28,154 bases of DNA, taken from the NCBI GenBank assembly GCA_027858635.1, contig JAQICG010000322.1, positions 1 to 28,154 of the forward strand. Direction: 5' to 3'. Source of the stretch: Gammaproteobacteria bacterium. Its GTDB lineage: Bacteria; Pseudomonadota; Gammaproteobacteria; SZUA-229. The notes beneath the pieces are model-generated. The model had not been told where the DNA came from. It worked only from the letters and a program-made list of their open reading frames with translations, and did no database searches. The position numbers and the translations under genes are program-made. Below are positions 14,258 to 22,708 of the stretch, one piece after another. Each line of letters opens with the position of its first letter. The first letter of the stretch is position 1.

Positions 14258-15259
14258 ATGCCAATAACCCAGGACCCCCTTTCCCAGTCTTTCGCCACAC
14301 TTACACCCGACCATATTCTGGACGCGATTGAGGCGACCGGCCGGATATGCGATGGCCGTTTTCTGGCGTTGAACAGCTATGAGAACCGGGTCTATCAGAT
14401 CGGCATTGAAGATGACCGCCCCATCGTCGCCAAGTTTTATCGTCCGCACCGCTGGAGCGACGCCGCCATTATCGAAGAGCACCTGTTCACTCTGGAGCTG
14501 GCGGAAGCGGAAATCCCGGTGATCGCGCCCCTCGCCGACGAGCACGGAAAAACGCTGTTCCAGCACGGCGACCATCGTTTTGCGCTCTATCCCTTCCGCG
14601 GCGGTCGTGCACCGGAACTGGATAACCCGCAACAACTTGAACAACTGGGTCGGTTCATCGGACGCATTCATGCCATGGGTGCCAGCAAGGAATTTCAGCA
14701 CCGCAAAACCCTGAACATCGAAACCATGGCGATAACACCGCGCAGCTTTCTGCTGGAAAATGATTTCATTCCCGCGCATCTGCTCGACGCTTACACCACA
14801 GTTACCCGCGACCTGACCGAACAGATTGAGCGCAGTTTCGAGCACGCGGGCAAGGTCAACTATATCCGCCTGCACGGCGACTGCCATCCCAGCAATATTT
14901 TATGGACCGATGCCGGCCCGCACATCGTCGATTTTGACGATGCCCGCACCGGCCCCGCCATTCAGGATCTATGGATGTTCCTTTCCGGCGACCGCTTTTA
15001 CATGACCGAACGCCTCGCCGACCTGCTGGCCGGATATACCCAGTTTTATGATTTCAACCCCGCCGAACTGCATCTGGTGGAAGCGCTACGCACCCTGCGC
15101 ATCATCCACTACTCTTCCTGGATCGCCTCACGTTGGGATGACCCAGCCTTCCCCCGAGCCTTCCCCTGGTTCAACAGCAGCCGTTACTGGGAAGACCATG
15201 TTTTATCTTTGAGGGAGCAGTCGGCGCTGTTAAACGAGTCACCATTGATGTGGGACTGA
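14258..15259 (+). CDS. srkA: Stress response kinase A (YihE/RdoA)
   Basis: SrkA is a cytoplasmic Ser/Thr protein kinase with a choline-kinase/APH fold. It protects cells against stress-induced death and acts downstream of Cpx in E. coli. The 333-aa product has the usual family length. The N-lobe includes SYENRVYQIGIEDDRPIVAKFYRP, with Lys59 the likely ATP-binding lysine. The catalytic loop is LHGDCHPSNILW (Asp208) and the metal-binding motif is IVDFDDA (Asp225). The C-terminal RIIHYSSWIASRWDDPAFPRAF pattern is typical of SrkA. In E. coli dsbA follows it; here it is followed by repeats and a signalling gene. The start ATG has only a weak ribosome-binding site. Confidence 0.93.
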   Translation: MPITQDPLSQSFATLTPDHILDAIEATGRICDGRFLALNSYENRVYQIGIEDDRPIVAKFYRPHRWSDAAIIEEHLFTLELAEAEIPVIAPLADEHGKTLFQHGDHRFALYPFRGGRAPELDNPQQLEQLGRFIGRIHAMGASKEFQHRKTLNIETMAITPRSFLLENDFIPAHLLDAYTTVTRDLTEQIERSFEHAGKVNYIRLHGDCHPSNILWTDAGPHIVDFDDARTGPAIQDLWMFLSGDRFYMTERLADLLAGYTQFYDFNPAELHLVEALRTLRIIHYSSWIASRWDDPAFPRAFPWFNSSRYWEDHVLSLREQSALLNESPLMWD

Positions 15260-15714
15260 AAAACTTAAACAAGCGTTTTCACCGCAGAAGCGCAGAGAAG
15301 ACACCTCTGCGCTAAACAGCCATTCGTCTGAAAAGTCTTGCCGACAAGTTCAACATCATGAATTTATACAGCCTTTCTTTGCAACCTCTGCGGTAAAAGC
15401 TTTTGCTTTAAACACTCCAAGGTTCTCTCAGCGCCTCTGCGTTGACATTGTTTCTATTCAATGGCCTCATCCCATCCGGTAAAACAGATACCGTATCGGC
15501 CTTTACGTCCGCACACACTCAAAACACTCCAGGCATTTTTACGATGGTTTCTGTGGCGCCCGATCACCCCCCCCCAATGCCTGTGAGCAGGGGTCGTCAT
15601 CTGGCAATTCCCGGGCACATTTTTTATCCTCAGGCATTTTATTTTAGCGCCTAAAAGGGTACTATCTGTCCTCAAATGGGACGAACTTCAATGAAATTGT
15701 CATAAATGTGATAA
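15260..15714. other. Intergenic region rich in repeats
   Basis: This 455-bp region between srkA and the HDOD kinase has its first 190 bp occupied by ACCGCAGAG-type repeat fragments. It also has a run of nine C's at 15567-15575. A 70-codon plus-strand frame across that run (15442-15654) has no family resemblance or ribosome-binding site and is not called. The last 60 bp, A+T-rich, should contain the promoter of the HDOD kinase; TGTGATAAATG there is at most half of a CRP-like site. Confidence 0.5.
15276..15445. repeat. Cluster of ACCGCAGAG-type repeat fragments in both orientations
   Basis: There is a plus-orientation copy at about 15278-15300 (TTCACCGCAGAAGCGCAGAG), followed at once by an inverted fragment, CCTCTGCGCT (15304-15313). 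Two further minus-orientation copies lie at 15376-15399 (TTGCAACCTCTGCGGTAAAAG) and 15421-15445 (GCGCCTCTGCGTTG). The arrangement resembles 11386-11541, with opposite-facing copies around a spacer of about 75 bp. Confidence 0.7.
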
Positions 15715-17883
15715 ATGGAACAAATCGTTAAACCGGATAGCTCCCGCAAACGGATGCGGGACAAGGCACAACAGCTGCTTCAGGAAATTGAAGTGGAACG
15801 CCTGCCGCCCCGGCCGAATATTGTGTTGCCCCTGCTCAGAGCCGGCAACGACTTCCCTAGCTCCCGCGAACAGCTTGCCGAACACATTGATAAAGACCCC
15901 GCATTACATCTGCGTCTGCACTCCGTCTGCCGGCACTATGGTTGTGACTATGACCCCGGCGCATCAAGCGCACAACGACTCCAGCAGCTCGACCAGCACA
16001 CTATAAAAAGCCTGATCATCACCTCCGCCAGTCAGCAGTACTTCACCACTCGCTGCCATCAAGCCGACCATCAGCAACAGACCCGTTTTCTGAAACGCCA
16101 CTGGCAGCACTCGCTGCTCTGTGCCTCCCTCGCCAAAGCCATCGCCCGTCACAGCCGGTACCAGTATCCGGAAGAGGCCTATACCGCCGGCCTGCTGCAT
16201 GATATCGGTCAGCTGGTACTGCATTGCGCCTATCCTGATATTTATGCCACGCTAACCACCTCTGATGAGGATGACCTCGAGCTGCATGACCTGGAAAATA
16301 ACGAGTTCGCCTGCGACCATCTCTATCTCGGTGCCGAATTGCTCCGCCTCCAAAATGCCAACTCATTCCTGTGCGATGCGATTCTGTATCACCACCAGCC
16401 GCTTGATCAGCTCATGGATACCCATCCGCTGGTAAAAATCATCAACTTTGCCAACCGGCTCAGCAACACCGATTTAAACATCCCAAAAGGTAGCCCGCAC
16501 AATGTTATCTTTGATCACGCCGATCAACTTTTTGGCTTTAACCGTTCTACTGTCATTGAGATTCTGAGCGAGGCTAATGAGCACCTGAATAATTGTGCGC
16601 TTGAGCTCGAGATTGATCTGGACGACGGCGATAGCGATAAAGTAAGTTCACGCCTCATTCAGGCCCGAATCGAACAGACTCAGGCTCAGCTGGATGAGCA
16701 GATTAAACTTATCGGCCTGCTCGATGGTCTGCATCAGCATCTGTCCCGAGTGAATGATGACGCTGAACTGTTCACCACTATCGAGCAGTACACCCATCTA
16801 CTGTTTGGTATCGAGTACAATATTACGTTTCTGTACGATGTCGGCGACAAAAAAATCTGCGCCATGGCCCCCGCAGATCGACACCTTGCTGATCTTGAAA
16901 TTCCGCTACTGCCTGATCGCAGCATCGTCACCGACTGCCTGCTCGAGAAACAGCCGTTGCACTGCTTTAGCCATTCGTACAACAAGCTCAGCCTCATCGA
17001 TCAACAACTGTTATCAGCCGGCGCTAAACAGGGCATGATCTGTCTGCCTCTGCTCAATCATCACGAAATCATCGGCGTACTGTCACTGGCAGTAGATCGC
17101 CAACAACAAATGACCCTGTGGAAACAGCTGCCTCTGCTCAGCCACTTCAGTCGTGAAATAGCACAAACCATCTATGCCCGCCACAGCCGTCAGACTATGG
17201 CTGCAGCCGGTTCGATCGATTATGAGGCGCATATTCGCGAGGTGATACACGAAGTGGGCAACCCGCTCAGCATCATTAACAACTACCTGGAGATTCTCAG
17301 CCTTAAGCTGGACGATGAAAATCAGGCGCATACCGATATCACGACCATCAAAAGTGAAATTTATCGCGTCAGCGAAATTCTCCAGCGCCTTAAAGCGCCC
17401 TCAAGCTCCACCCGTTCCGGTGTAGTGACAAAAGTGGATGTCAACAAGCTGCTCACCGAGCTGACCCAATTTTTCAAAATCTCCATTCCGGCAAGCAGTG
17501 ACATTGAGTTGAAACTTGAGCTTGACCCGAAACTGCGCGCGATAAACTGTAATGCTAATGCCATCAAACAGATTTACACTAATCTAATAAAAAATGCGAC
17601 GGAGGCACTGACAGAAAATACTCAAATTATGGTCTACACTCATGATCAGGTTAATGTTGATGGCAAAACTTACATTGAAATATCCGTTGTCGACAATGGC
17701 CCGGGCATTCGACCTGAAGTACTGAACCGATTATTTAAACCGGTTCAAACTGACAAGGGAGACGGCCACGCCGGCATAGGACTGAGCATTGTTAAAAAGC
17801 TGGTCGATGAAATAAACGGTTCAATCAGTTGCCGAAGCAACAATCAGGGCACGGCTTTTCAAATACTGATCCCTGATAAATGA
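15715..17883 (+). CDS. HDOD-GAF sensor histidine kinase
   Basis: This is a 722-aa soluble sensor kinase. Residues 20-300 are an HDOD domain (QLAEHIDKDPALHLRLHSV at 53-71). Unlike many HDOD proteins it keeps an HD-type pair, His162-Asp163 (GLLHDIGQLVL), with His131 and His226/227 also present. A coiled-coil-like stretch (310-345) leads to a GAF domain (about 345-490). The kinase core has the H-box REVIHEVGNPLSIINNYLEI (His512), an N-box (NLIKNATEAL, 623-632), DNGPGI (660-665) and GIGLSIVKKL (687-696). No membrane segment is present, so it should sense a cytoplasmic signal. The receiver-containing c-di-GMP gene starts 69 bp downstream and is the obvious partner. The start ATG (15715) lacks a good ribosome-binding site; Met14 is an alternative. 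Confidence 0.88.
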   Translation: MEQIVKPDSSRKRMRDKAQQLLQEIEVERLPPRPNIVLPLLRAGNDFPSSREQLAEHIDKDPALHLRLHSVCRHYGCDYDPGASSAQRLQQLDQHTIKSLIITSASQQYFTTRCHQADHQQQTRFLKRHWQHSLLCASLAKAIARHSRYQYPEEAYTAGLLHDIGQLVLHCAYPDIYATLTTSDEDDLELHDLENNEFACDHLYLGAELLRLQNANSFLCDAILYHHQPLDQLMDTHPLVKIINFANRLSNTDLNIPKGSPHNVIFDHADQLFGFNRSTVIEILSEANEHLNNCALELEIDLDDGDSDKVSSRLIQARIEQTQAQLDEQIKLIGLLDGLHQHLSRVNDDAELFTTIEQYTHLLFGIEYNITFLYDVGDKKICAMAPADRHLADLEIPLLPDRSIVTDCLLEKQPLHCFSHSYNKLSLIDQQLLSAGAKQGMICLPLLNHHEIIGVLSLAVDRQQQMTLWKQLPLLSHFSREIAQTIYARHSRQTMAAAGSIDYEAHIREVIHEVGNPLSIINNYLEILSLKLDDENQAHTDITTIKSEIYRVSEILQRLKAPSSSTRSGVVTKVDVNKLLTELTQFFKISIPASSDIELKLELDPKLRAINCNANAIKQIYTNLIKNATEALTENTQIMVYTHDQVNVDGKTYIEISVVDNGPGIRPEVLNRLFKPVQTDKGDGHAGIGLSIVKKLVDEINGSISCRSNNQGTAFQILIPDK

Positions 17884-17952
17884 AGCTAAAGCACTACTCT
17901 GGGTATGTGCACATAACAATAACTAGCCGCCTTATGCGATAGAGCAATAAAA

Positions 17953-20133
17953 ATGATAAAAAACGAACAAAACATTCTTATCGTTGATGACGACCCTGTT
18001 CTGCTTCGCAGCTTAAAAGAGCTCCTTGCCGTTCATGCTTATGATACCGATGTCGCGACCGGGGGTGAACAGGCAATATGCCTTATTAATAAAAAGGATT
18101 ATGATCTGATTTTGCTGGATCTGCATATGCCGGAGGTAAACGGCTATGATGTGATGCAACACCTCAAATCGATCAATCAGAAAGCTGCCATTATTATTGT
18201 CAGTGGTGAGAACACTTTCGAAGCAGCGCGCAAAGCCTGCTCTGGCGGCACCTATGCATACCTCAGCAAGCCTTATAAAACCGACGAGCTGCTGAACACA
18301 GTTAAACATGCATTAAAAGAAAAGCATCTTAAGAAACTGAATTCGGTTATGCAGCATCGGCTTAAGGAATCCGAGCGACTGCATCGCTATCTGGTCAACA
18401 CCTCACCTGACATTATTTATATTCTTGACCCGCAGGGTTGCTTTACTTTTATCAACCAGCGTATCGAAAGCCTGCTGGGTTTCTCTCCGGAAGAACTCAT
18501 CGGTAACCATTATTCGATACTGGTTCATCAGGATGATATTCAGCACGCCAAATATGTTTTCAACGAACGCCGCGTGGGTGAGCGCGCTTCGAACAATATC
18601 GAGCTTCGTCTCAAATGCAAGGACAGTGACAAGCCGCGCTATTTCGAAAACAAAATGCTGCCCATCGAGCTCAGTTCCATGGGTATTTATACCGGCGCGG
18701 ACAATAATAAGAAAAACACCTATTTGGGCACTTATGGCGTCGCCCGCGACATCACCGAGCGCAAGATTGCCGAAGAGACCATCACCTTTCAGGCCTATCA
18801 TGACCTGCTCACGCGCCTGCCCAATCGTACCTTGCTGCGTGACCGCCTGAGCCTGGCCATTACTCAGGCCAAGCGCGAAAACGAAATGCTGGCGGTTATG
18901 TTTCTGGATCTGGATCGGTTCAAAAACATCAACGACAGTCTGGGCCACATTTCCGGTGACGAACTGTTGCAGCAGGTCAGTGCCCGCCTCAAAAGCTGCC
19001 TGCGAAAAGGCGATACCCTGGCACGTTTTGGCGGCGATGAATTCACGCTGCTGCTGCCCAAAATCACCAACCGTAGCGCGGATGCCCGAAAAATCGCGGA
19101 AAAAATCGCCTATGTATTAAAAGAACCCTTTTTCATTGATGACAACGAGCTTTATGTCAGCGCCAGTATCGGCATTTCCCTGTACCCGCAGGACGGCCAG
19201 AACATGGACGCGCTGATCAAAAACGCCGACATCGCCATGTACCATGTCAAAGGCCAGGGTAAAAACGGTTTTCAGTTCTTCTCCAATGAGATGGATACGC
19301 CCTACTACAAGAACCTGTCTCTTGAAACCGGTATCCACAAGGCGCTCGACAACGAGGAATTCACCCTGTTTTTTCAGCCCCAGATTAATGTTGGCTCCGG
19401 TGAGATCGTCGGTGTCGAAGCGCTGCTGCGCTGGCATCATCCCGAGCTCGGCTGCATCCTGCCCGGCGAGTTCATCCCTTTCGCCGAAGAGACCGGCCTG
19501 ATCATCGAGATTGACAACTGGGTGATAAAAAACGCGCTTTGCGAAATCAGCCAATGGCATCAATCTGGCTTGCCGGAAGTGCGTATGGCGATCAATATCT
19601 CGGCGTGCCATCTGGCCAGGGAAAACTTTGTTGCAGAGATCGCCCAGGCGCTAAATGATTACAATGTGCCGGGGCGATACATTGAAATTGAAATTACCGA
19701 AAACGCCATTATGGAAGATATGGATGGCGTCATTCATAAACTCAAGCAACTAAGAAAGCTGGGCATCAGTGTGGCGATCGACGATTTCGGCACCGGTTAT
19801 TCATCACTCACCTATCTGCACAAGCTGCCTATACATACCCTGAAAATTGACCGCACATTCCTGCAAGTCGAACGTTTTGCCAATGATGATCACACCATTG
19901 TGAACACCATAGTCGCCATGGCCAAAGGCCTGAAACTGAATGTCATCGCCGAGGGCATTGAAAGCCAGCGGCAGCTGGATTATCTGCGCGAGATTGGCTG
20001 TACCGAAGCGCAGGGATTCTTATTTGGCAAACCGATGGAATCTGATCTTATTAAAAACCTTCTCACGAAAAAGCCTTTCGCCTTGCCCGCTGCCAACAAG
20101 CCGGGGCTTGGTTTACATCGCAAACAACACTGA
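17953..20133 (+). CDS. Response regulator with PAS, GGDEF and EAL domains
   Basis: This is a 726-aa c-di-GMP turnover protein under receiver control. The receiver (1-120) has Asp12/Asp13, phospho-acceptor Asp56 (LLDLHMPEVNGYD) and Lys106. A helical linker leads to a PAS domain (about 140-268, ending GVARDITERKIAEE). The GGDEF domain (about 285-445) has intact RFGGDEF (359-364). An RKGD inhibitory site lies exactly five residues before the GGDEF motif, so product inhibition is likely. The EAL domain (about 460-715) has VEALLRW (Glu489), EIEITENAI, DDFGTGYSS (610-618) and AEGIE. Both catalytic motifs are intact, so it could make and degrade c-di-GMP. Phosphate and PAS-ligand state would set the balance. 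The likely kinase is the HDOD protein upstream. Confidence 0.93.
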   Translation: MIKNEQNILIVDDDPVLLRSLKELLAVHAYDTDVATGGEQAICLINKKDYDLILLDLHMPEVNGYDVMQHLKSINQKAAIIIVSGENTFEAARKACSGGTYAYLSKPYKTDELLNTVKHALKEKHLKKLNSVMQHRLKESERLHRYLVNTSPDIIYILDPQGCFTFINQRIESLLGFSPEELIGNHYSILVHQDDIQHAKYVFNERRVGERASNNIELRLKCKDSDKPRYFENKMLPIELSSMGIYTGADNNKKNTYLGTYGVARDITERKIAEETITFQAYHDLLTRLPNRTLLRDRLSLAITQAKRENEMLAVMFLDLDRFKNINDSLGHISGDELLQQVSARLKSCLRKGDTLARFGGDEFTLLLPKITNRSADARKIAEKIAYVLKEPFFIDDNELYVSASIGISLYPQDGQNMDALIKNADIAMYHVKGQGKNGFQFFSNEMDTPYYKNLSLETGIHKALDNEEFTLFFQPQINVGSGEIVGVEALLRWHHPELGCILPGEFIPFAEETGLIIEIDNWVIKNALCEISQWHQSGLPEVRMAINISACHLARENFVAEIAQALNDYNVPGRYIEIEITENAIMEDMDGVIHKLKQLRKLGISVAIDDFGTGYSSLTYLHKLPIHTLKIDRTFLQVERFANDDHTIVNTIVAMAKGLKLNVIAEGIESQRQLDYLREIGCTEAQGFLFGKPMESDLIKNLLTKKPFALPAANKPGLGLHRKQH

Positions 20134-20220
20134 AAGCCGTGTAATTTTACGGTTCCCATGCAGACAATTATTAACTACAGTATGAATTGGCCACAAAGGC
20201 GCTAAAAAAGTTTTTCTTCT

Positions 20221-21222
20221 TTAACCGATATGCAACTCTTCCATAAAGTAGCAAATACAATCCTGTCGAATCGCAGTCTCGCTGGTAGTAAACATGGACA
20301 GTATCACTGGTTTTTTGAACAGGAGCTTATGGCCAAGCCTCTCTATATATTCGTCAGTGACATCTTCGTTGCTTTCACTGCTGACAACGATGTGCTTTTC
20401 TGCGTCGCTATTAATACTCGCAAACTCGGTGCCGGCAGCAATAAGCTGAAAGTTGTTCTCCTCTAGTCGGGCGTTTAAATTAAGCTCGCTCTGCCCGGCA
20501 TCCACGCCCAGCGTGACGGTCGGCAACAGGGTAACGCGCGCGACGGTGTGATGCAGTTTTAGTTTGTGCTTAAGCGGTGATGAGAGATCATCCAGTGCCA
20601 GCATATTTTCGAGATAGTTGAGGGCGTGATCTTCGCCCGAACGGTCACCTGACTGCCCGCATTCCAGCACAGCAGCGGGGCAGAAATCTGAAAACGCGGA
20701 TGACTGCACGCCTTTGGGACTGGTGAAATAAACCGCAATGTCACTAAATTCTGCGGCCAGCACGAGTCCGTGCGGGTTGAGGTTATTGATGCAGGCGTAA
20801 TGCGGATTTTTGCCGGTGTTGTTGTGTATATCGATACTGGCGAATGGCTTTTTTTTACGCATGATCCTGGTCACCGCCTGCATCATATCTTTTTCCGCTG
20901 AATCACGGCATGGCGTACCCGGCCAGATACGATTGTAGTCATCCTGATGCTCAAGTCGGCGCTGATTTTCTTTCGCCGCCACAATGTTGCCCACAAATAA
21001 GGAGACGGCTCGGGGCAGTGGTGTGCCCCGATATTTTTTCAGCAGGCGCTGAATTGCGTACAGGCCGGTGGTTTCATTGCCATGCAATAGCGTCGAAATA
21101 AACAGCGGTTGCGGATTTATGCCTCCCAGATGAAACAGGGTGGGTGTTTTTAAGACTGTGTGCAGCTCTTCTGCTTTTGCAGTAAGGAAGCCTTCGGGAA
21201 TATCGTACATTTCGCTTAACAT
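20221..21222 (-). CDS. AstE/AspA-like zinc hydrolase (M14-fold deacylase)
   Basis: This belongs to the succinylglutamate desuccinylase/aspartoacylase family, zinc enzymes of carboxypeptidase fold that cleave amide bonds on acidic amino acids. The 333-aa product shows the zinc ligands in LLHGNETTG (His47, Glu50) and DIHNNTG (His133). It has the substrate motif DYNRIWPG (95-102) and the catalytic glutamate in ECGQSG (Glu187). I start at ATG 21220-21222, with GAGG at 7-nt spacing, not at the in-frame start 21 bp upstream. This overlaps the 3' end of the GCS2-type ligase by 7 bp, so the two are translationally coupled. No astA, astB or astD genes are nearby, so arginine catabolism is unlikely. 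Hydrolysis of a product made by the adjacent ligase is more natural. Confidence 0.82.
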   Translation of the reverse strand: MLSEMYDIPEGFLTAKAEELHTVLKTPTLFHLGGINPQPLFISTLLHGNETTGLYAIQRLLKKYRGTPLPRAVSLFVGNIVAAKENQRRLEHQDDYNRIWPGTPCRDSAEKDMMQAVTRIMRKKKPFASIDIHNNTGKNPHYACINNLNPHGLVLAAEFSDIAVYFTSPKGVQSSAFSDFCPAAVLECGQSGDRSGEDHALNYLENMLALDDLSSPLKHKLKLHHTVARVTLLPTVTLGVDAGQSELNLNARLEENNFQLIAAGTEFASINSDAEKHIVVSSESNEDVTDEYIERLGHKLLFKKPVILSMFTTSETAIRQDCICYFMEELHIG

Positions 21223-22664
21223 GGTGTCGCCTCGAGATCCCATTCGTGCACCGGCCTGCCTGTCTTCTGGTTGTTCAGGTAGGTCAGCGTCAGCAGGGAT
21301 CGATCATTGTTATGTGCTTTAAGAAAATCCAGCTGCCATTGACTGCCGGTTCTATTTTTTTCGACGCGTTGCCTGATGACGGCGAGATAACGGCAGCTGT
21401 CCTGCTGATTAATGCCCAGTTCAGCCAGGCCGATTTCTGCCTGATCAAGCAGACGCTCTAGAATAATAGTTTGCAGGGTATCAACTTTATCATCGAACCA
21501 GTGCGTCTTGTGCTTGAGCCCCAGTTGCGCGGCGCGGTAGAAATCATGCTTGGCATCAGCAAACGGCAGACTACTTTCAGATGGCTCATCCAGGGTGGCG
21601 TAATAATGTACCAGGCCATAATAAAAAGCGATATTGGCAATATTATCTATCGTGCTGGGCGCGCTGGCACAGACCCGGTGCTCGATGCGCAAGTGTGGTT
21701 GCATGGTTTCATCAAAACCAATCAGGGGGCGATTCCAGCGCCAGATGGTGCCGTTGTGCAGGCGTAGATGTTTGAGCTCATCACGCTTCGACTGATAGTG
21801 CACCGGCAGCAGTATCGGAAAATGCTCCAAATTTTCCTGGAAACATTCGAACAGAGACTCGCGCGCATAGCCTGTACCAAAACTGACCCGCCGCAGCGGA
21901 CCTGAAGCGGCGCCACCATAGCCACCTGTGGGTACGGCCTGCTCAAACACCGGGATACGCGTTTCCTGCCATAACCGCTTGCCAAACAGACAGGGTGAAT
22001 TGGCACTCACCGCGACCATCACCGACGACAACAGAATTGAAGCATTGTAATAACGTACCGCAACTTCCTGGGGCACCTGTATATGAATTTGCAACGAGGT
22101 CGCAGCGGCTTCCAGCATCACATCTCTGTGCACCACCTGCAGATGCTCTTCACCATTGATATTCAATTCGATTTCAACGCCGTCGCGCTGTCTTAAAATC
22201 TGTTCATTGAGGGCCCGGTATCGGTCCATCAGTGAAATGTTATCAAGCGTAAGATCACTATCGCGCAAGGTTGGCAGAATGCCGATGCCGAGCACATGGC
22301 TATCCAGCCTGTGTGCGGTGTCGGCACAGTGCTGCCACAGCTCATTTAATTTGCGCTCAAAGCTGGAGAGCACCTTATTGCATAACCGCTCCGGATCCAC
22401 GTTCAGCTCCACGTTGAATCGGGCCAGCTCAGGCGTGAGCAGAGCATTGTTAGCCTGTTCCAGAAACGCGGTATTGACGGCGGCGGGATGCCCCTGTTGA
22501 TCAATTAACCAGGCCTCCAGCTCATAGCCGGCCATCAATGCGTCTGATGAAAATTGATGCTGCTCAAACCACGCTTGCACCAGCATGGTCTCATCTTTGA
22601 GCTGAGCTAAAAACTGCTGGTAATCTGATTTAGTGTAATGGCTATACTGTATTTCTTCACCCAT
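21216..22664 (-). CDS. GCS2-family carboxylate-amine ligase
   Basis: This is a 482-aa member of the glutamate-cysteine ligase type 2 (COG2170-like) superfamily, a glutamine-synthetase-related fold that joins a glutamate carboxylate to an amine with ATP. Family features are AGYELEAWLID (45-55, acidic metal-binding residues), ELNVDPERL, LQIHIQVP, a Gly-rich segment TGGYGGAASGPLRRVSFG, and HLRIEHRVCASAPSTID. True glutathione synthesis is possible, but no gshB is adjacent. The coupled partner is an AstE/AspA-like hydrolase, so a gamma-glutamyl or other amide product is equally likely. The start ATG 22662-22664 has AGGA very close upstream. It lies 44 bp downstream of psiE on the same strand. Confidence 0.8.
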   Translation of the reverse strand: MGEEIQYSHYTKSDYQQFLAQLKDETMLVQAWFEQHQFSSDALMAGYELEAWLIDQQGHPAAVNTAFLEQANNALLTPELARFNVELNVDPERLCNKVLSSFERKLNELWQHCADTAHRLDSHVLGIGILPTLRDSDLTLDNISLMDRYRALNEQILRQRDGVEIELNINGEEHLQVVHRDVMLEAAATSLQIHIQVPQEVAVRYYNASILLSSVMVAVSANSPCLFGKRLWQETRIPVFEQAVPTGGYGGAASGPLRRVSFGTGYARESLFECFQENLEHFPILLPVHYQSKRDELKHLRLHNGTIWRWNRPLIGFDETMQPHLRIEHRVCASAPSTIDNIANIAFYYGLVHYYATLDEPSESSLPFADAKHDFYRAAQLGLKHKTHWFDDKVDTLQTIILERLLDQAEIGLAELGINQQDSCRYLAVIRQRVEKNRTGSQWQLDFLKAHNNDRSLLTLTYLNNQKTGRPVHEWDLEATPC

Positions 22665-22708
22665 GGTCCTAGCTCTATTCAGTCAAATAACTCATCGTCT
22701 GCACCGTT

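Noticed and set aside
14234..14887. 217-codon minus-strand frame opposite srkA
   Set aside because: It is a shadow of the srkA coding frame; srkA motifs are intact on the plus strand.
15442..15654. 70-codon plus-strand frame across the C9 tract
   Set aside because: It starts within repeat DNA, has no ribosome-binding site or family resemblance, and reads through a homopolymer.
15700..15725. CRP site before the HDOD kinase
   Set aside because: Only one half (TGTGA) is present, with no matching TCACA arm.
20221..22664. Reading the ligase/hydrolase pair as arginine succinyltransferase (Ast) or standard glutathione pathway genes
   Set aside because: No astA, astB, astD or gshB is adjacent, and the two genes are coupled to each other; the family names alone do not justify those pathways.
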